Part shown: piece by piece, positions 10,800 through 22,906 of the stretch
Position numbering within the stretch: the stretch's first letter is position 1
How the letters are laid out: each line of letters begins with the position of its first letter
NCBI RefSeq assembly: GCF_004798865.1
Contig: NW_025336347.1
Coordinates: forward strand, 16,543,273 to 16,607,272
DNA length: 64,000 nt
DNA from: Varanus komodoensis
Lineage: Eukaryota; Chordata; Lepidosauria; Squamata; Varanidae
Direction of reading: 5' to 3'
Notes under the pieces: model-generated
Told to the model about the DNA's origin: nothing
What the model saw: the letters and a program-made list of their open reading frames with translations, nothing else
Database searches by the model: none
Program-made: the position numbers and the translations under genes

Positions 10800-12735
10800 A
10801 CTGCTCTGCAGGTGGCCAATGGGGAGGCACCCCCTCCCAGGCCATGCCAGACTCCTCTGCTGCGCTTGCCCAGAGCTGCTCAGCTTCCTCTTAGGAAAGC
10901 TGTAGGCGATGGGAAGGGTTCAAAAGGATGGGAAGACAGACACGAAGGCATGAGTTGGGGTGTCCCATGGCAAGGGTAGCCTGGGGGCTTGCAGATAATG
11001 TGGCGCCCCGGTCCTTCTTGCTGGCAGGCAGCTGTTTGACCGCTGTGTAAACAGGGCACTTGCCCCTCGGACCATCGCTCAGGTCCTGCGTGGCTCTTTC
11101 CGTGTTCTCACGACTGTGTAAAAGGCACGGCTGTGTGGGGGGAAGTGTGCAGGCCCCAACTGGTCAAAGATGGCAGTGCGGGCAGCAGCTGATGAAGGCG
11201 TCCTTAAGAAAGGGAAGGAGAGGGTCAAGCAGGAGCATAGAACACGTGTAGAATTGGGGCCTTTCATTTTATTTTAAAAGACGCGATTGGTATCTTTTAG
11301 AAGAAAGAAATTACAAAGCATGCAATAACCAGTCTTTCTCATACCCTTCCCGTTATGAACAGTATTAGACAAGCCCAAACCACCAAAGATTCCAATTCAA
11401 GTGTTGTTCCATTTCATTTAAAGCATTTTATTTCCCTTCAGCTGAAAAAGCTCCACGAGTAGACTACATGGGATCAATATAAACAAGACAGACCCCCATC
11501 TGCAGGCTCGCACTCCAAGTGCCAAAGGATGTCGTACTTCAAGATGTGGCTGGCAGTTAGGAATTCGTTTCCTGATTTTACTTTCAGCAAACATACTGAT
11601 AGGGGACCAGCTCTAGACTGGGACCCTAGGGGTGTGGGGCAGGGAGGGTGGAGATGCGTTAACCCTTTGCCCCCATTGTAGCCCTGATCCAGATCGCGAG
11701 CACCAGACCTGCGATTTGCACCGCCAAGCAAGGATCTGTTTGTTTCAATGGCTGCTTGTTGGCAGTGCCGCTTGCAGGCAAGGACCCCTGGTCTGGACGA
11801 TAAGGATTAAAGCGGTGATAAGGATTAAACCCCATTCGCCTCTGCAGGGTCCCAATCTGGAGATGAGCTCCTATATTCATTCTGCTTAAAGAAACAAGTG
11901 CATGACGGCTCACTACATTTTTAAGCAATTTTAGTTTGCCCCCAAAATAACTGCTACCAAAGGAAAGAAGGGGTTGGGAGTAGGGAGGCGGGAGGAATCC
12001 ATTCAGGGGTGGGGAGCCATCGGACTCCCTGGGCTTGGCTCAGCAGACCCCAGTGGCCCCGAGCCCACGTTCCGGGTGGTTCCTTGCCTGGAGTCGGGCC
12101 CTGTGCACTGCGCAAACAGGGCCCCTCTCCTGCGCCAGTGCTAGCTGGGCAGCCGGGGCCCACAGCCATCTGCAGGGTTCCTCTGAGCTCAGCTTGCTTT
12201 TGAAGACTGGCCCAAGCTCAAGAGGAAGCCTGCAAATGGATTCTGGTAGGGTTCATCCCAGCCCTCTTTCGGAGGAAAGGGAAAAGCACCAGAGCACCAG
12301 ATAGTAACGTAAATAGTTTTTGTACTGAGTTGTTGCAATGGAAAACGTTTAGGGAGAGGAATCCAATGGAGGTGATGTTTGAGCAGAATCTAATAGTGCG
12401 CCTCTGCTTCCCACCTCCCTTTGCTGCAGCCTGATGGATTAGCTTCTGCATGTGACACATGCAGGAGGGCGGGCCATTCTTGCAGCAGAATGGATGGAAT
12501 GACCCTCTTGCTCCCTGTGTGGAAGCTTGATGGAATGGCTGTTGCCTTAGATCCAGTCAATGGGTTTATCTGGTCCAGTGTGTATACTCTACTGGAGTTC
12601 TTGTAAAAGGAGATGGGATGAGTGATCCTCTTGAATGCAGTGTAGCTTAGCTGGGATCCAGTGACCCTCAGGCAAGTACAAAGAGATACAGGATTGTTTT
12701 GCATGCAACACACGTGCTGCATCACTGAATTCTGG
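10800..12735. other. Intron without recognised features
   Basis: No known repeat or splice-flanked exon was recognised. A GGATTAAAGCGGTGATAAGG-like local duplication occurs near 11804-11828. The 252-aa minus frame at 12390-13148 runs antisense through CR1 sequence and is not a gene. Confidence 0.45.
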
Positions 12736-12739
12736 GTTG

Positions 12740-12890
12740 TTTCCCTCGCTGTGGGCCCTCCCCCAGTAGAGACATTCAAAAACCATCTGGACAGCCATCT
12801 GAGTGGGATGGTATAACTTAGTGTCCTGCAATAATGGGGATAGGGGGTTGACTCAATGGCCTTCTGGCCCCTTCCAGCTCTACTAATCAA
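12740..12890 (+). mobile_element. CR1-type LINE 3' end fragment
   Basis: Reads as the usual end of a CR1-like protein and UTR: AGTAGAGACATTCAAAAACC, then CATCTGGACAGCCATCTG, then CAATGGCCTTCTGGCCCCTTCCAGCTCTA. It is the sense orientation of the family seen in antisense at 20685 and 23990. Confidence 0.7.
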
Positions 12891-13149
12891 GGATGCCAAG
12901 AGGACCAGTGTCAAGGTAGAAATGAGGGCCACACCACGGCAGGGGCCGACCACCAAGAGTCCCTTGGCTTGATTCTTCGCTTGACCGTTACAACCTGCTT
13001 CTTCACCTGCCTCTCTCTCTCTGGTCCTGCAGTTGTGGTAGTGCAAGGGAGGAGCAATGGATGCCCCTGCCAACGTGTGCATTGGCTGTCTGCTTGAAAG
13101 ACAGCCATGTGGGAGCAACCATGAGAAGGGGCTGGAGCACCTCCCCATG

Positions 13150-13655
13150 AAGAGTGGCTATGAGAACTGGGGCTTCTCAGCTTGGAAAACCAGCACTTAA
13201 GGGGAGACATGATTGAGGTGTTTAAAACAATGCATGGTGTGGAGAAAGTAGAGAGGGAGGCATTTTTCTTCCTTTCCCCTAACAACTAAACCTGGGGTCA
13301 TCTCATGGAGCTGATTGGTGGGAGGTTTAGGACAGATAAAAGGAAGTGGTTGTTCACAAAGCGTATGGTTAAGCCATGGGATTCACTGCCACCAGAAATG
13401 GAGATGAATCTGGGAGGCTTGAAAAGGGGATTGGACAGATTCATGGAGGAGGAGGCTATCAGTGGCTGCTAGCCTTGCTGGCCAACTGCTTTCTCCTTCG
13501 CCAGAGGTGACACACCTGCATATACCAGTTGCTGAGGAGCCTGGGCAGGAGGAGGTCTTGCCCCCATCCTGCTTGAAGGATCCTCTGGGCAGCTGGCTTG
13601 CCACTGGATGGACCCTTGGTCAGATCCTGCATGGCTGTTCTTATGTTCTAAGGAG
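13150..13655 (+). mobile_element. CR1-type LINE 3' end
   Basis: The sequence follows a well-known reptile CR1 3' region: CTTCTCAGCTTGGAAAACCAG, GGGGAGACATGATTGAGGTG, ACAGATAAAAGGAAGTGGTTGTTCACA, CAGATTCATGGAGGAGGAGGC, and a terminus CTGTTCTTATGTTCT. About 500 bp, clearly diverged and not coding now. Confidence 0.88.
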
Positions 13656-14700
13656 GTGGAGCAAGAGCAGGTGGTGACAGTGATGGTGAGATGAAAGACC
13701 AGTGAAGGAGCAGGGCCACTGGGGACTTTGTCCAAGGGCCCTTAGAAAGCTGCAGCAAGCGCTGCTCCCCAGACATGATTTCAGTGTAGCAGCACCTGGA
13801 TGGAAGCCACTGGCTGGGTGGGAAGTTTTTACAGAAGAGTCAGTGCGAAATATCTTGATGAATAGATTGCTAACAATTACATTAGCAATTATCTCTTAGA
13901 GAAGGAGAAAGGAAAGCCACGTTCTTAAAAAGATGCATAAAACACATAACCTCTAGCACAAAGTCTTTTTCTATATTATAGTAATAATATTCCTTGTTAT
14001 GTCTTGCTGTTCATAATCAAATTAAAGAAGAACCCAGAAAAAAGTACTGCACTGGAATCTTTAAGACACCTTTGACTCTGCTAGCTTCAGAAACCACACT
14101 TGGTAAGAAAAACATAAACAAGAGTGCCCGGGTACATTAGATAAGGAATTAAACCCATTAACCTCTGAGGAAGCAAAGCAGTGAAAACGGATTCCTCAGA
14201 GTTCTTTTCTGCCTTCTCCCCACTTGATGCGTGCCGTTGTTTGTAAAGCTTATCTGTAGGGATTTCATAAAAAGTTATATTAATATTAACTCGGTATCTT
14301 TGTTGCTTTGTTTTCTTTCTCCAGAACAAATAGTAAATTTGCCATTGCCAAATTGAGATTTTTCCCCCAGCTGTAAAATTTATCTCAACTCATTTTTCTT
14401 GAAAATTTGCCCCTTAGGAGTGGTTTGCACAGAATCCCAGGTGTTTAATGTTGTTCACCTAATGAAGGCACAACTCAGGAAAACAGCTACTGAACTCTGG
14501 CACCCTTCATGAATATTGAGAAGGCTTTCCTATTTAAAATGCATGTTGTAGCAACTGGCTCTGTAAACTGCCTCTCCCTTAGCTGCAACGCTATGAATAT
14601 ATTTTGCCCTTGGACTAGCCCACGCCTGTTCCCACCATTCATATCTTGGTCCACTTTCAGAAAAATTAATAGGACACTTGTGTCACCGTTTCAGTTTTAG
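13656..14700. other. Intron without recognised features
   Basis: No coding or repeat feature was recognised. The segment 14090-14420 is AT-rich and repeat-free. Confidence 0.45.
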
Positions 14701-14701
14701 C

Positions 14702-14840
14702 ATGGGCTCTCCGGTCTGCTGCTCCCCAGATGTGTGAGACTGTGCCCTTCATGATTCCCAGGCCATGCTGCACAGGAGTGACAGCAGCTGGGGGCTAGCA
14801 CATCTGGTGGACCCCAGGTGGGGAAGGCTGGTATTGAGGG
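14702..14840. mobile_element. Palindromic MITE-like repeat
   Basis: The left arm CTGCTCCCCAGATGTGTGAGAC is mirrored by the right arm GCTAGCACATCTGGTGGACCCCAGGTGGGGAAGGCTGG. About 140 bp, non-coding, of the same family as 4922-5062. Confidence 0.75.
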
Positions 14841-14984
14841 TCTCCTAGGTTAGTATTGTGGTATAATGGCATATTTTTAAGTGTTGCCACAGCAACTATA
14901 ACTGACGAGCCTGAGAGCTATCAGCTCAGTCATGGATGAGTTAGGCGAGTGATGATTCTCTCAGCTCCACTGAGGTATCTGAAG

Positions 14985-15062
14985 TTCGGGAACTGTCCTA
15001 CCCTACAGGGCTATTGTAATTGATGGATGAGACTTGAAGCACTATGAGAACTTTGAAAAACT
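14985..15062 (+). mobile_element. MIR-like SINE core fragment
   Basis: A CTACCCTACAGGGCTATTGTAATTGATGGATGAGA block followed by TTGAAGCACTATGAGAACTTTG matches the core-to-tail portion of MIR-like SINEs. The head is missing. Confidence 0.55.
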
Positions 15063-15204
15063 TTATACTCCCACACAAAGGCAGCCTGCCTCCCATTTGC
15101 CCTCTGTGTGTTACACTGCAATTCCCATTGTTTCTAGGCAGGAGTGGGAATGCTGGTGATCCCAGTCCAACTCAGCTGGAGAGCATTGGGGTGGGAAAGG
15201 CTGC

Positions 15205-16100
15205 ATTTACGAGTCTATGCATGGGTGCATTTTCTATCCTGCCTTTCTTCCAAGAATGACACCCAAGCCAAACAAAATTAAGAATGCTTAGAGCAATAAA
15301 GCAATGCTTGAAAACACAATTTACTTGGCAGGGTAAAAAAGTAGAAAAAAGGAAAAAGCAGCATTCAGCCCAGTAGGCCAAAGGCCCTCTGGAGTAAAGC
15401 CTGAGTTCTTTGCACACCGGTGGAAGGGCAGTGGAGATAGGCCTGAGCCCAGCCTCCCTTGGGAGGGAGTTCCAAATTCTGAGAGCGGCCACCAAAAAGG
15501 TCTCCACTCTGGTTGCCACGAAATGCACCTCCGAAGAAGATGGTCTCAAAAGAAGGGCCTTCTTGGAGAGCTGAAGAACTGGACAAACTTGTATGGGAGA
15601 AGGTGGTCTTTCAGCTGGCCTGGTCCCTAGTCTTATAGGGCTTTGTAAGTCATAACCAACATTTTGAATTCTGCCTGGAAAAAGCCTGGTAGCCAGTGAA
15701 AGGTTGGAGTCCTTGTAACCAGGCCAGGTCAGCAGTCCAAATGTCCAGCTGAAGCTTCTGAACAGGTTCCAGAGCCAGCTGCATGGGCAACTGCATGTAG
15801 TTGTTCAAACAGCCCGTATGTTCGTGGCCAAGTGGAATGAGAGCAGCTGGGGCAACAGCCTCGCTTGTGTAAATGCGCTCCTGGCCACAGCTGAGCCCTG
15901 GGTGTCCCAAACGGCAAGCTGGGCGTCCCAAACTGAGTTGCACTCCAGGAGGGCAAAAGACCATCCAGGACTATTCTGCGGTCTGCCTTTGGGCTGGCCG
16001 GGAGCACCTCTGGCTTGTCTGGGTGAAGCTTCCGTTTGCTGGCCCTCTTCCAGCCTATTACCAACATCAGGCACTGATTTCGAACCAGGACAGATTGATT
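15205..16100 (-). mobile_element. L2-clade LINE 3' end, diverged
   Basis: The minus strand encodes, in drifting frames, pieces recognisable against the intact L2: KLHPDKPEVL (intact: [10 protein letters not shown]), FHWLPG...[12 protein letters not shown] (intact: LHWLP...[11 protein letters not shown]) and RIWNSLPREAGL (intact: [12 protein letters not shown]). The 3' UTR reaches a GGAAGAAAGGCAGGATAGAAA block near 15230. Several frame changes and stops make it non-functional. Confidence 0.85.
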
Positions 16101-16795
16101 GGATTTAGATGGAAACCGGGGAGAGAATCACGCATGTTTGTTCAGTTTTTAAAGACTCCTGTTTCTTCAGCATGGTAAATGGGGGAGAAAAAACTGCTCT
16201 CGTGGGGCTCTGGAGTTGGCTGTTCTGATCTTTATCACAACGAGTCTGGTAAACAACAGGCCCGGAGCCTGGGGAGGGGGCACGCTGGGGCTTGTGCTGC
16301 TGCTTTTACGGCTTCTGCTTCCTCCTGTTCCTGTCTGTGTCATCACCATCATCACTGCCTGAATGTGTCCATCATTTTTGTTTAGAAAGAATGCTGCAGA
16401 ACAAGCAGCTACAACAACAACGAGAAATCCAGGCAAAATAAGTAGAAGATTAAATCAATTTTACATAAAATAAAAAAACCACTAAGTGCAACAGCAGTAG
16501 AAATTGAATGCTAGGCAAACTGAAGGAGAACGGTTGCTTTGAACTTCCTGAAAAAAGGAGAGTAAAGATTTTTTTTGGTGGGGGGGGGGGGGATATTTGG
16601 GACATATTTTTCTGGCCAGAGTGGGTGAACATGGAGAAGGTCCTTCTATAGGAAAAGCCCTTCTGTGTTCTCACTGTTTATTATCTTCCGGAACAAAGGG
16701 ACATGGACCAAGGCAGCATCCCTGGATCTCAGAGGATGGGGAGAAATGGACTACAGGACTCTTCTTCATGAGACCCCCCCCCATGGGCACCCCAT
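16101..16795. other. Intron with a G homopolymer
   Basis: Contains a TTTTTTTT-GG-T-G(12) run near 16570-16592 and no recognised gene or element. The open frames are low-complexity or chance. Confidence 0.45.
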
Positions 16796-16796
16796 G

Positions 16797-17015
16797 AGAG
16801 TCAGTGTGGGCTAGAACTTAAGAATGCTGAACTGGGACCCAGGACATCTGGGTTCTAGTCTCTACTCAGCTCTAAAACCCGCGGGGGACTCTAGGCCAGT
16901 CACTGCCTCTTGGCCTAGTCTACCCCACAGGGTTGTTGTTGTGGGGGTAAAATGAGGATGAAGAGAACTTTGTGAGCCACCTCGGGTTCCTCGCAAGAGG
17001 AAGAAATGCAAGGTA
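16797..17015 (+). mobile_element. MIR-like tRNA-derived SINE
   Basis: Head AGTCAGTGTGGGCTAGAAC with the tRNA-like GGTTCTAGTC box near 16850, core GACTCTAGGCCAGTCACTGCC and CCACAGGGTTGTTGTTGTGGGGGTAAAATGAGGA, and a link GTGAGCCACCTCGGGTTCCTCGCAAGAGGAAGAAATGCAAGG resembling L2-type tails. Sense orientation, nearly full length. Confidence 0.85.
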
Positions 17016-17374
17016 TACCATGCCATGTAAGAACAGCAACAGCTGCAGGCTCCAAGTCATTTCGGGCAGCATTATCTTCTCAGAGGTTTTGGATGGCAGC
17101 TCCCATCGTCTCATGTACATGGCCAGTGATCACGGCGATGGGGGCTGTATCCAAAACACCTGAAGGTTGGGGAAGCCGATTTAGGCTCCCAGGGGGCATT
17201 AATTGCCGCTAACACTCGGTGCGAGTGAGCAGTAAAGACTGTCTTGCCACAGGGCCGTTTTGATCAAGGAATGACATTGTAACCTGTATTTCAACATGGG
17301 GTTCAAAAATGGTCAGGAGAATTAGGGTCAGGCAGCTTGTTGCCTCTGACTCCTAGCTGGTGTAGTCAGAAGCC

Positions 17375-17940
17375 AGACTTTTAACATTGTTTTAATACAG
17401 TTTTTGTGTCTGAATTAATATAATAAATGTCAATGTTGAATCGAATAAGGTCACATTTTACTACTTTGACCAGAAGTGTAATCTTCCCAGATTCAGTTTT
17501 ATTACTGATAAAGCAGTCAAGGCTGGATAAGGTCACCAGTATTTCTTTCGGGATGATGTAATATATGAAGATATACTTTGTGCCAGCTTCATTTTCTACA
17601 TGCAATCTGGATTTATGCTGTGAAATGTTTGAAGCAGCAAGGTACTCCCCTCCCTCCCTCCCTCCCTGCGCCTTGTAAATCTACAGAACAGGTTGGCATT
17701 ATTTTGCTAAAATCTGAAAATCTGTGTACTTTCACTTTATCGCCTTGTTAAGGCTTTGCATCTTTACTTAAGACATAACTTTCTAACAGGGGAGTTAATT
17801 AAACACTTCAGCTGCATGCCATGGATAATGACAGGAACATTTCCACCTGGAGTGTTCAAGTTTGCATCCCTGTATAAAAAAGAAAATGGTTTGCTTAGTC
17901 AGCCCTGGCTAAATATTCATAGTGGCCTGCTCTTCTGTTA
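17375..17940. promoter_or_regulatory. Candidate conserved non-coding sequence, in two blocks
   Basis: Two repeat-free AT-rich blocks (about 17380-17630 and 17690-17940) with clustered TAATTAA, CTAAATATTCAT and GATAATG words are separated by a (CTCC)n run (17646-17667). The texture suggests conserved non-coding sequence. The assignment is inferential. Confidence 0.15.
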
Positions 17941-17964
17941 GGGACTAGCAAACCATGGAGTACT

Positions 17965-18135
17965 AAGGATGTATTTACATTTATATCCCCTTTAATCCTT
18001 CAAGGACTCCCGTGGGTTTCCTCTTCTTCCTCCTCTTGTATTTTAGACTCACAACAGCCCTGTGAGGTAGGGCTCAAAGTCAGCAGAGAGATTCATGACT
18101 GAACAAGGACCTGGATCTCCCAAGGGACAATCCAA
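17965..18135 (-). mobile_element. MIR-like SINE, antisense
   Basis: The plus strand shows CTCACAACAGCCCTGTGAGGTAGGGCTCAAAGTCAG and GACCTGGATCTCCC, the reverse of the SINE core and of the tRNA-like box. Tail and head are both eroded. Confidence 0.7.
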
Positions 18136-18149
18136 TACTTACTACTCTG

Positions 18150-18205
18150 CAAGCCCCACTGAGTTCAGTGGGACTTGCTCCCACATAAGTGTGTGCAGGA
18201 TTCAG
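18150..18205. mobile_element. Short palindromic repeat, partial
   Basis: Contains AAGCCCCACTGAGTTCAGTGGGACTTGCTCCCACATAAGTGTGTGCAGGA, a common reptile near-palindrome of about 90 bp whose arms carry ATCCTA/TAGGAT words. A longer copy is at 55781-55865. Confidence 0.6.
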
Positions 18206-19440
18206 AAGTAGCCGGGTCAAGCCATTTGATGGCTTGAGGTGAAGGGCAAGATGGCAGCCTATCCTTCCATGTGGAGAAGCTGGCTAGACCGACTTGTCTT
18301 GCCTCAGTATCAGTGCTGGGTCAGTGCCCTCTGCTGGAGCAGAGGTGTAGGGCAAGCCTCACTGCTGCCTTTCACCCTCAGCTGCCTCTCTCTTCCTGAT
18401 GGCAGGGCTGCCCTTGGTAGGATTGTAGCCCAAGGCTGCATGTTGTGCACTAAGCGACACATTTGTGTGGGCCCGGGATGGTTTGTAAAGGATTGCTATT
18501 TAAAAGTAACTCCTTTGGCTTTGTCTGCACCCTGCAGAAAAATACAGAAGGCTTTTCCATGAAGAGCATGTGAGAAATGGCTGCATCTCTGGTTTGAAAT
18601 ATGTGAAATATGACCCCAGATAGATTAATTGGAAATAAAATAAAAATGAAGCAGACCTCTTCCTTTAAGCTGTGAGTTTGGCCTGTAAGGAAAGAACTGT
18701 AAGTCAGTATAAGAGAGGCTCTGTAGAAAGCATTTGGGAACAGACTACAGGCTTGTAAAAGAGTCTGACTTTTGCAGGAAGGACTTCACAAATATCCAGG
18801 GAAAGTTTTGAATGAGATGGCTGCCACAATGCTGGATTAATCAGTGCATGAGGTGGGGTCGGATTGGATGGAATGCCATCTCCACTTCATTTCAAGGGGA
18901 CTTAAATGAGGTTAGTCTATCAATTCCAGTTCTTCTCTGGAACTTTTAAAGAATGGGGCTCACATTAAGTTTTGCCTCCTCACCTAGATTTGTAAGCTGA
19001 AATGTAGTTGAGCCCAATTACTCCTCTGGTACTTCCCATGATAAAACAAGGTGGCACAGCCCTGCTCTACTCAGACTTCCATGTAAGGGCTTCTTCTAAA
19101 CGAAAAGGTATGCATAGAATAGCATTGCTGAAGATCACTGACTTAAAAAATGCACATTATATGGTAAGCTGAAATGCCCTTTGATATTTTGGAAAGTTCC
19201 TCCTCAACTATTTGATGTCTGGGGTAGCCAAAACCCTCTTTTCATCTTTCACAGATGAAAAGCAGCTGCTCTATGCTAGATGTTTTGAATGTCTGTGTTC
19301 ACTGTATGCTGTGCTTTTGTGCAATCCCTATTCTATTCTTTGGGGTTGTTTAAAGGGCGTTCCTTTCAGATTTCTCCTTGCCCTCTTTGTCAGCAAGATT
19401 TGGGAGTTCTTGGGAGAGTCCAAAAGGTCCTGAAAGGACA
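18206..19440. other. Intron without recognised features
   Basis: Nothing was recognised on either strand. The 107-aa frame at 18239-18562 has no domain or splice support. Confidence 0.45.
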
Positions 19441-19444
19441 TCAA

Positions 19445-19590
19445 GCCTCACCTCCCACCCATGCAGGGAATCCACTCCTGCAGCCTCTCTCAAAAGTGGC
19501 CATCCAAATTCTGCTTCAGAACCTCTGAAGAGTCCACCACCCTCTGAAGCAGGCCGTGGAACGAAGTGTATCATCAGGATGTGCTTTTAT
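19445..19590 (-). mobile_element. CR1-type LINE fragment, antisense
   Basis: The plus strand carries AGTGGCCATCCAAATTCTGCTTCAGAACCTCTGAAGAGTCCACCACCCTCTGAAGCAGGCCG, the antisense of a conserved CR1 3' coding segment (the GL-RTLQ-FGCF type end). Confidence 0.65.
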
Positions 19591-20680
19591 CATTTCTGAT
19601 GGCAGGATCTTAAATAAGTTTTAGCCCGTGCTTCCATGTCATGGTATGGCTTGCTTGGTTTCCCTTCAAGTCCTCTGGGGTTCTTTGGCCAGTGAAGCAC
19701 ATGCAGAAGCAGCCATTGCCCCCGTGTCTTTTCCTGCAGCACGTGGCATCTTTTACTCAGCCAACGTCACCTCACTGGCTAGGCAAGTAAAACTGATCCC
19801 TCCCTCCCTGTAAATCAGCAGGGAGACACTTCGGCAGCTGTGGAGAGCAGAGTTGCTCCGGTAAGCTTACAGGGGAACTGAATGAAGCATCAGTAGCCCT
19901 GTATTCCTCCTGCTTCCTTTGTACTATGAAGAAATAATCACAGCACAGCTAGTCTGTCAAAGGTGGAGGATTCTGGCTTAGCAGTGGTGATGGAGGAATC
20001 AGTGCCAGTGGCAGAGCCTCACTTCAAAGGCTCAGGGCAAGTTGAACCGGGTCTTGTACCAACACCCCAAATTTAGGTTATGTAATAGCAGTATAACACA
20101 GGACCTAGACCCAGCACTGGCTTCTGGTTTCTGAGGGCTCTCTGGTAAGACACCCTCAATAAACCCCCTCTCTCAGTGTGTCTATATTCTCCTGGTCACT
20201 GTCACCAAGTCCTGTTCCTTCTCCACCATGTTCTCGTAAGTGCTCCATCTATTTGGTGGATCAAACAGGCAGTGGCATCTCCTGCTCTTCCTTTCCACTG
20301 CTAGCATTTTCTGGGCCCAAGCGATGGATGAACAAGCAGATGGCAGTAGAGGACAGGAGCATCTGGTCAGTGGGCCCTTGCTGGGGTGTGGGTGCTTGTC
20401 AGGTGCCCAATGATGCGCACCCTGGACGCCTAGGAAATACAGTGTGCCAGGTCCTGCATTACAATGATACATGGCCGTTGTGTCACAGAATCCAGGTCCT
20501 GTGGCATTAGAGGGATTTTATTTATCCTGTGTGAACAGGAAACTTAGAAGATACTTCAAAAACGGTGTTCAATTCTGCCTATTGATAGGCAACCTTACCC
20601 AGCAAAAATCATAGCTTGCTCATCAGGTCCTAAATACCTTTTGTTTACCCTTGAATGAAAGTTCTCCACAATTCAGTGTT
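19591..20680. other. Intron without recognised features
   Basis: No gene or known repeat was recognised. A phrase resembling the first tandem repeat (TGAAGCATCAGTAGCCC, near 19883) is probably coincidental. Confidence 0.45.
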
Positions 20681-20684
20681 CCCT

Positions 20685-20810
20685 TTTTATAGATATCATA
20701 GAATCATGCAGTTGGAAGGGGCCAGCAGGCCATCGAGTCCAACCTCCTGCTCAATGCAGGACTCAAGTCATCCATCCAGATTTCAACCTAGCCCGGTCCT
20801 GCTTAGTTTC
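20685..20810 (-). mobile_element. CR1 LINE 3' terminus, antisense
   Basis: ATCATAGAATCATGCAGTTGGAAGGGGCCAGCAGGCC followed by ATCGAGTCCAACCTCCTGCTCAATGCAGGA is the hallmark antisense 3' end of CR1 in sauropsids. Confidence 0.9.
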
Positions 20811-22240
20811 CAAGATTACGCAGAATCAGGCATCTCAGGCTATATGGAAACTTTATAGAGGTTATATGAACTAGTTCAATATCCCAGGACTTATCCTTAC
20901 CCAGCACCTGGCCACCCTGACCCCCATCACTCCTCTTCTGACTCTGTTTTGTGGAAACTCGTGGAAACTCCATGTGGTCCCACTCTGATGTCTTCAGAGA
21001 TAACACCTTCAGAGACAATGGCAGCACTTCCTGAAATGCTCATGTCACAACCCCTTGTGACACCCTGGAGACAGTAGCACTGCTTGTGTATGTCTCCTGT
21101 ATGTAAGTGTATGGACAGAAGATGCCAAGCAATATCCACTCCATGTGTGAATGCAATGATAAAGTTTGTGACTGGTATAAGACAAAATTCCTTATCATTG
21201 GAATTTAATAAGAAGCTGTCATTTGAAAGCATCCTTGTGCTTGGATTTGGCCAGTGGGCCACTGGCCCTGGCCTTCCAGACCAGGGGCAGCTTCTGCAAA
21301 GAGGGGTTGGGAAAGTAGCCCTTCATGCACGAAAGGAGATCCACCAGATCAGAACCTGGAGCTCTCTCCTTCCTCTCACAGTGCCTCCACTACTAGTAAA
21401 ACGAAGTTGTGGCAGGGAATTAGATTCCGTAGCTCCAACATTGACCACAGACATTCTCCTTGCTTCACGGAAAAAGCCTCCGATGGAGTCCCACCCTTTT
21501 CTTGGGGGTGAGTTGCCCTGATGAGTTGCTGTTTGGCGCCTGCGTATCTCAGGGCTCAGTCCTGGCCCGGCACCCTCAGGGCCCAGAATCTGCGGAACTC
21601 AAAGGCTTCTGTGCATCTTAGCCTGGAAGGAGGTGTGGCCGCAGTGCCCATCAGCCCTGCTGTGTCCCACATGGGTATTTTGTCTAGATGGCTGTTTCAG
21701 GCCATCTTGATAAAGCCCCGGGGAGGAGGGGGAGGAGGGTTAGAGTGGGGCAGTGATAGGAACTGGTACAGGGTCAGTGCCCCCCACCCCATTCCCCACC
21801 TCCCCTCCCTTGGTGCATTTGTGTTCTTGGAGAGATGCAGAATCCCACCTCTGAGAGGGCAAGAGCTGGGACTCCAAATAATCTTATGGCCTTCCATAAT
21901 GCCAGGAGACCACAGCATCACACCCTAACTTGTTTTGTTTTCCACCCCTTAACATTTAACTTAATCTATTTATCACTGAAATTTATGGCCTACTTTTCAG
22001 TTCCAACAGTGAACATAATGCTGTGTCCACTTACTTGGGCATCTGTCACACTGAACTCATTTGCTCTGGCTTCTGAGTAAACCAGTGGCTTACTTGTAAG
22101 TAAGTTTTTTTCCTGTCCTCAGCAAACAGAAACAGTGCTGCCTCCAGTCTGACTTCTTTTCAAGTGGTTGAAAGCTGTCCCCTTATCTCTCCCTTCATCT
22201 TGTCTGTGCTCCATGAGCTTTCCACTCAGCTCTTAGTAAT
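20811..22240. other. Intron without recognised features
   Basis: Small local duplications (GTGGAAACTC twice near 20952; CTTCAGAGA twice near 20992-21016) are present, with no recognised gene or element. Frames at 21084-21928 (135-145 aa) lack domain or splice support. Confidence 0.45.
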
Positions 22241-22244
22241 TATT

Positions 22245-22420
22245 TTCGAGCTTTGTCATCTTAGCTGTGTTTATCCTTAGAACAACCATGTGAGGCTTTA
22301 TAGTTCTATGAGACAGACAAAGGGGCTGTGCCTGCCAAGACTTGCCAGCGCATCTGTGATAGAGGTGGAATTTGTGCCCTGCTTTGAGCCAAGCTCTTCA
22401 CCTGCCAGAAACGATCGGCT
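22245..22420 (-). mobile_element. MIR-like SINE, antisense, strongly decayed
   Basis: TTATCCTTAGAACAACCATGTGAGG, then AGACTTGCCAGCGCATCTGTGATAGAGGTGGAATTTG, preserve the reversed core order of MIR-like SINEs. Confidence 0.5.
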
Positions 22421-22867
22421 GATTTTCCACTGGCCTCTATGCTAAGACCTCTGGTAGCTAAAGATTGAGCACAGTTGCCCTTGATCAGCCATGTCCTCAC
22501 TGAATAAACCTACAAGAGAATTACTCCTGATTCATTATCGTACAAAATCAAAGTGAATGCTTCTATTGACTTTGGTGAGCTTTGGCAGATCTAGCCTGCA
22601 TTAACTTCCATCAGCAAACTAATGCTGTAATCAAACTGATTAATAATATATGCAAATAAATGGAGTGCTTCATGTATGCACCAACATATTCTCACTCCCC
22701 CCTGTCATTCTTGGGTGTCCCAATAGCACCTTATTCCCAGAAAACATCATTTCTGGACTTGTTGTGAGAGCCTATTCCTTATGCACAGTCTGATGAGGTG
22801 CCGAAGTTTATCACCTACACATTGTCAACTTCTTGTTTATGGATGTCACCTCCTGCCGCTATGTGTG

Positions 22868-22906
22868 TTGCTTTGCTTTGCTTTGCTTTGCTTTGCTTTG
22901 CTTTGG
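22868..22906. repeat. (TTTGC)n microsatellite
   Basis: About eight tandem pentamers TTTGC. The same motif occurs as a short run at 4605-4623. Confidence 0.95.

Noticed and set aside
12390-13148. 252-aa minus-strand frame, the longest antisense frame in this part
   Set aside because: It runs antisense through CR1 3' sequence and adjacent unclassified DNA and contains no recognisable domain.
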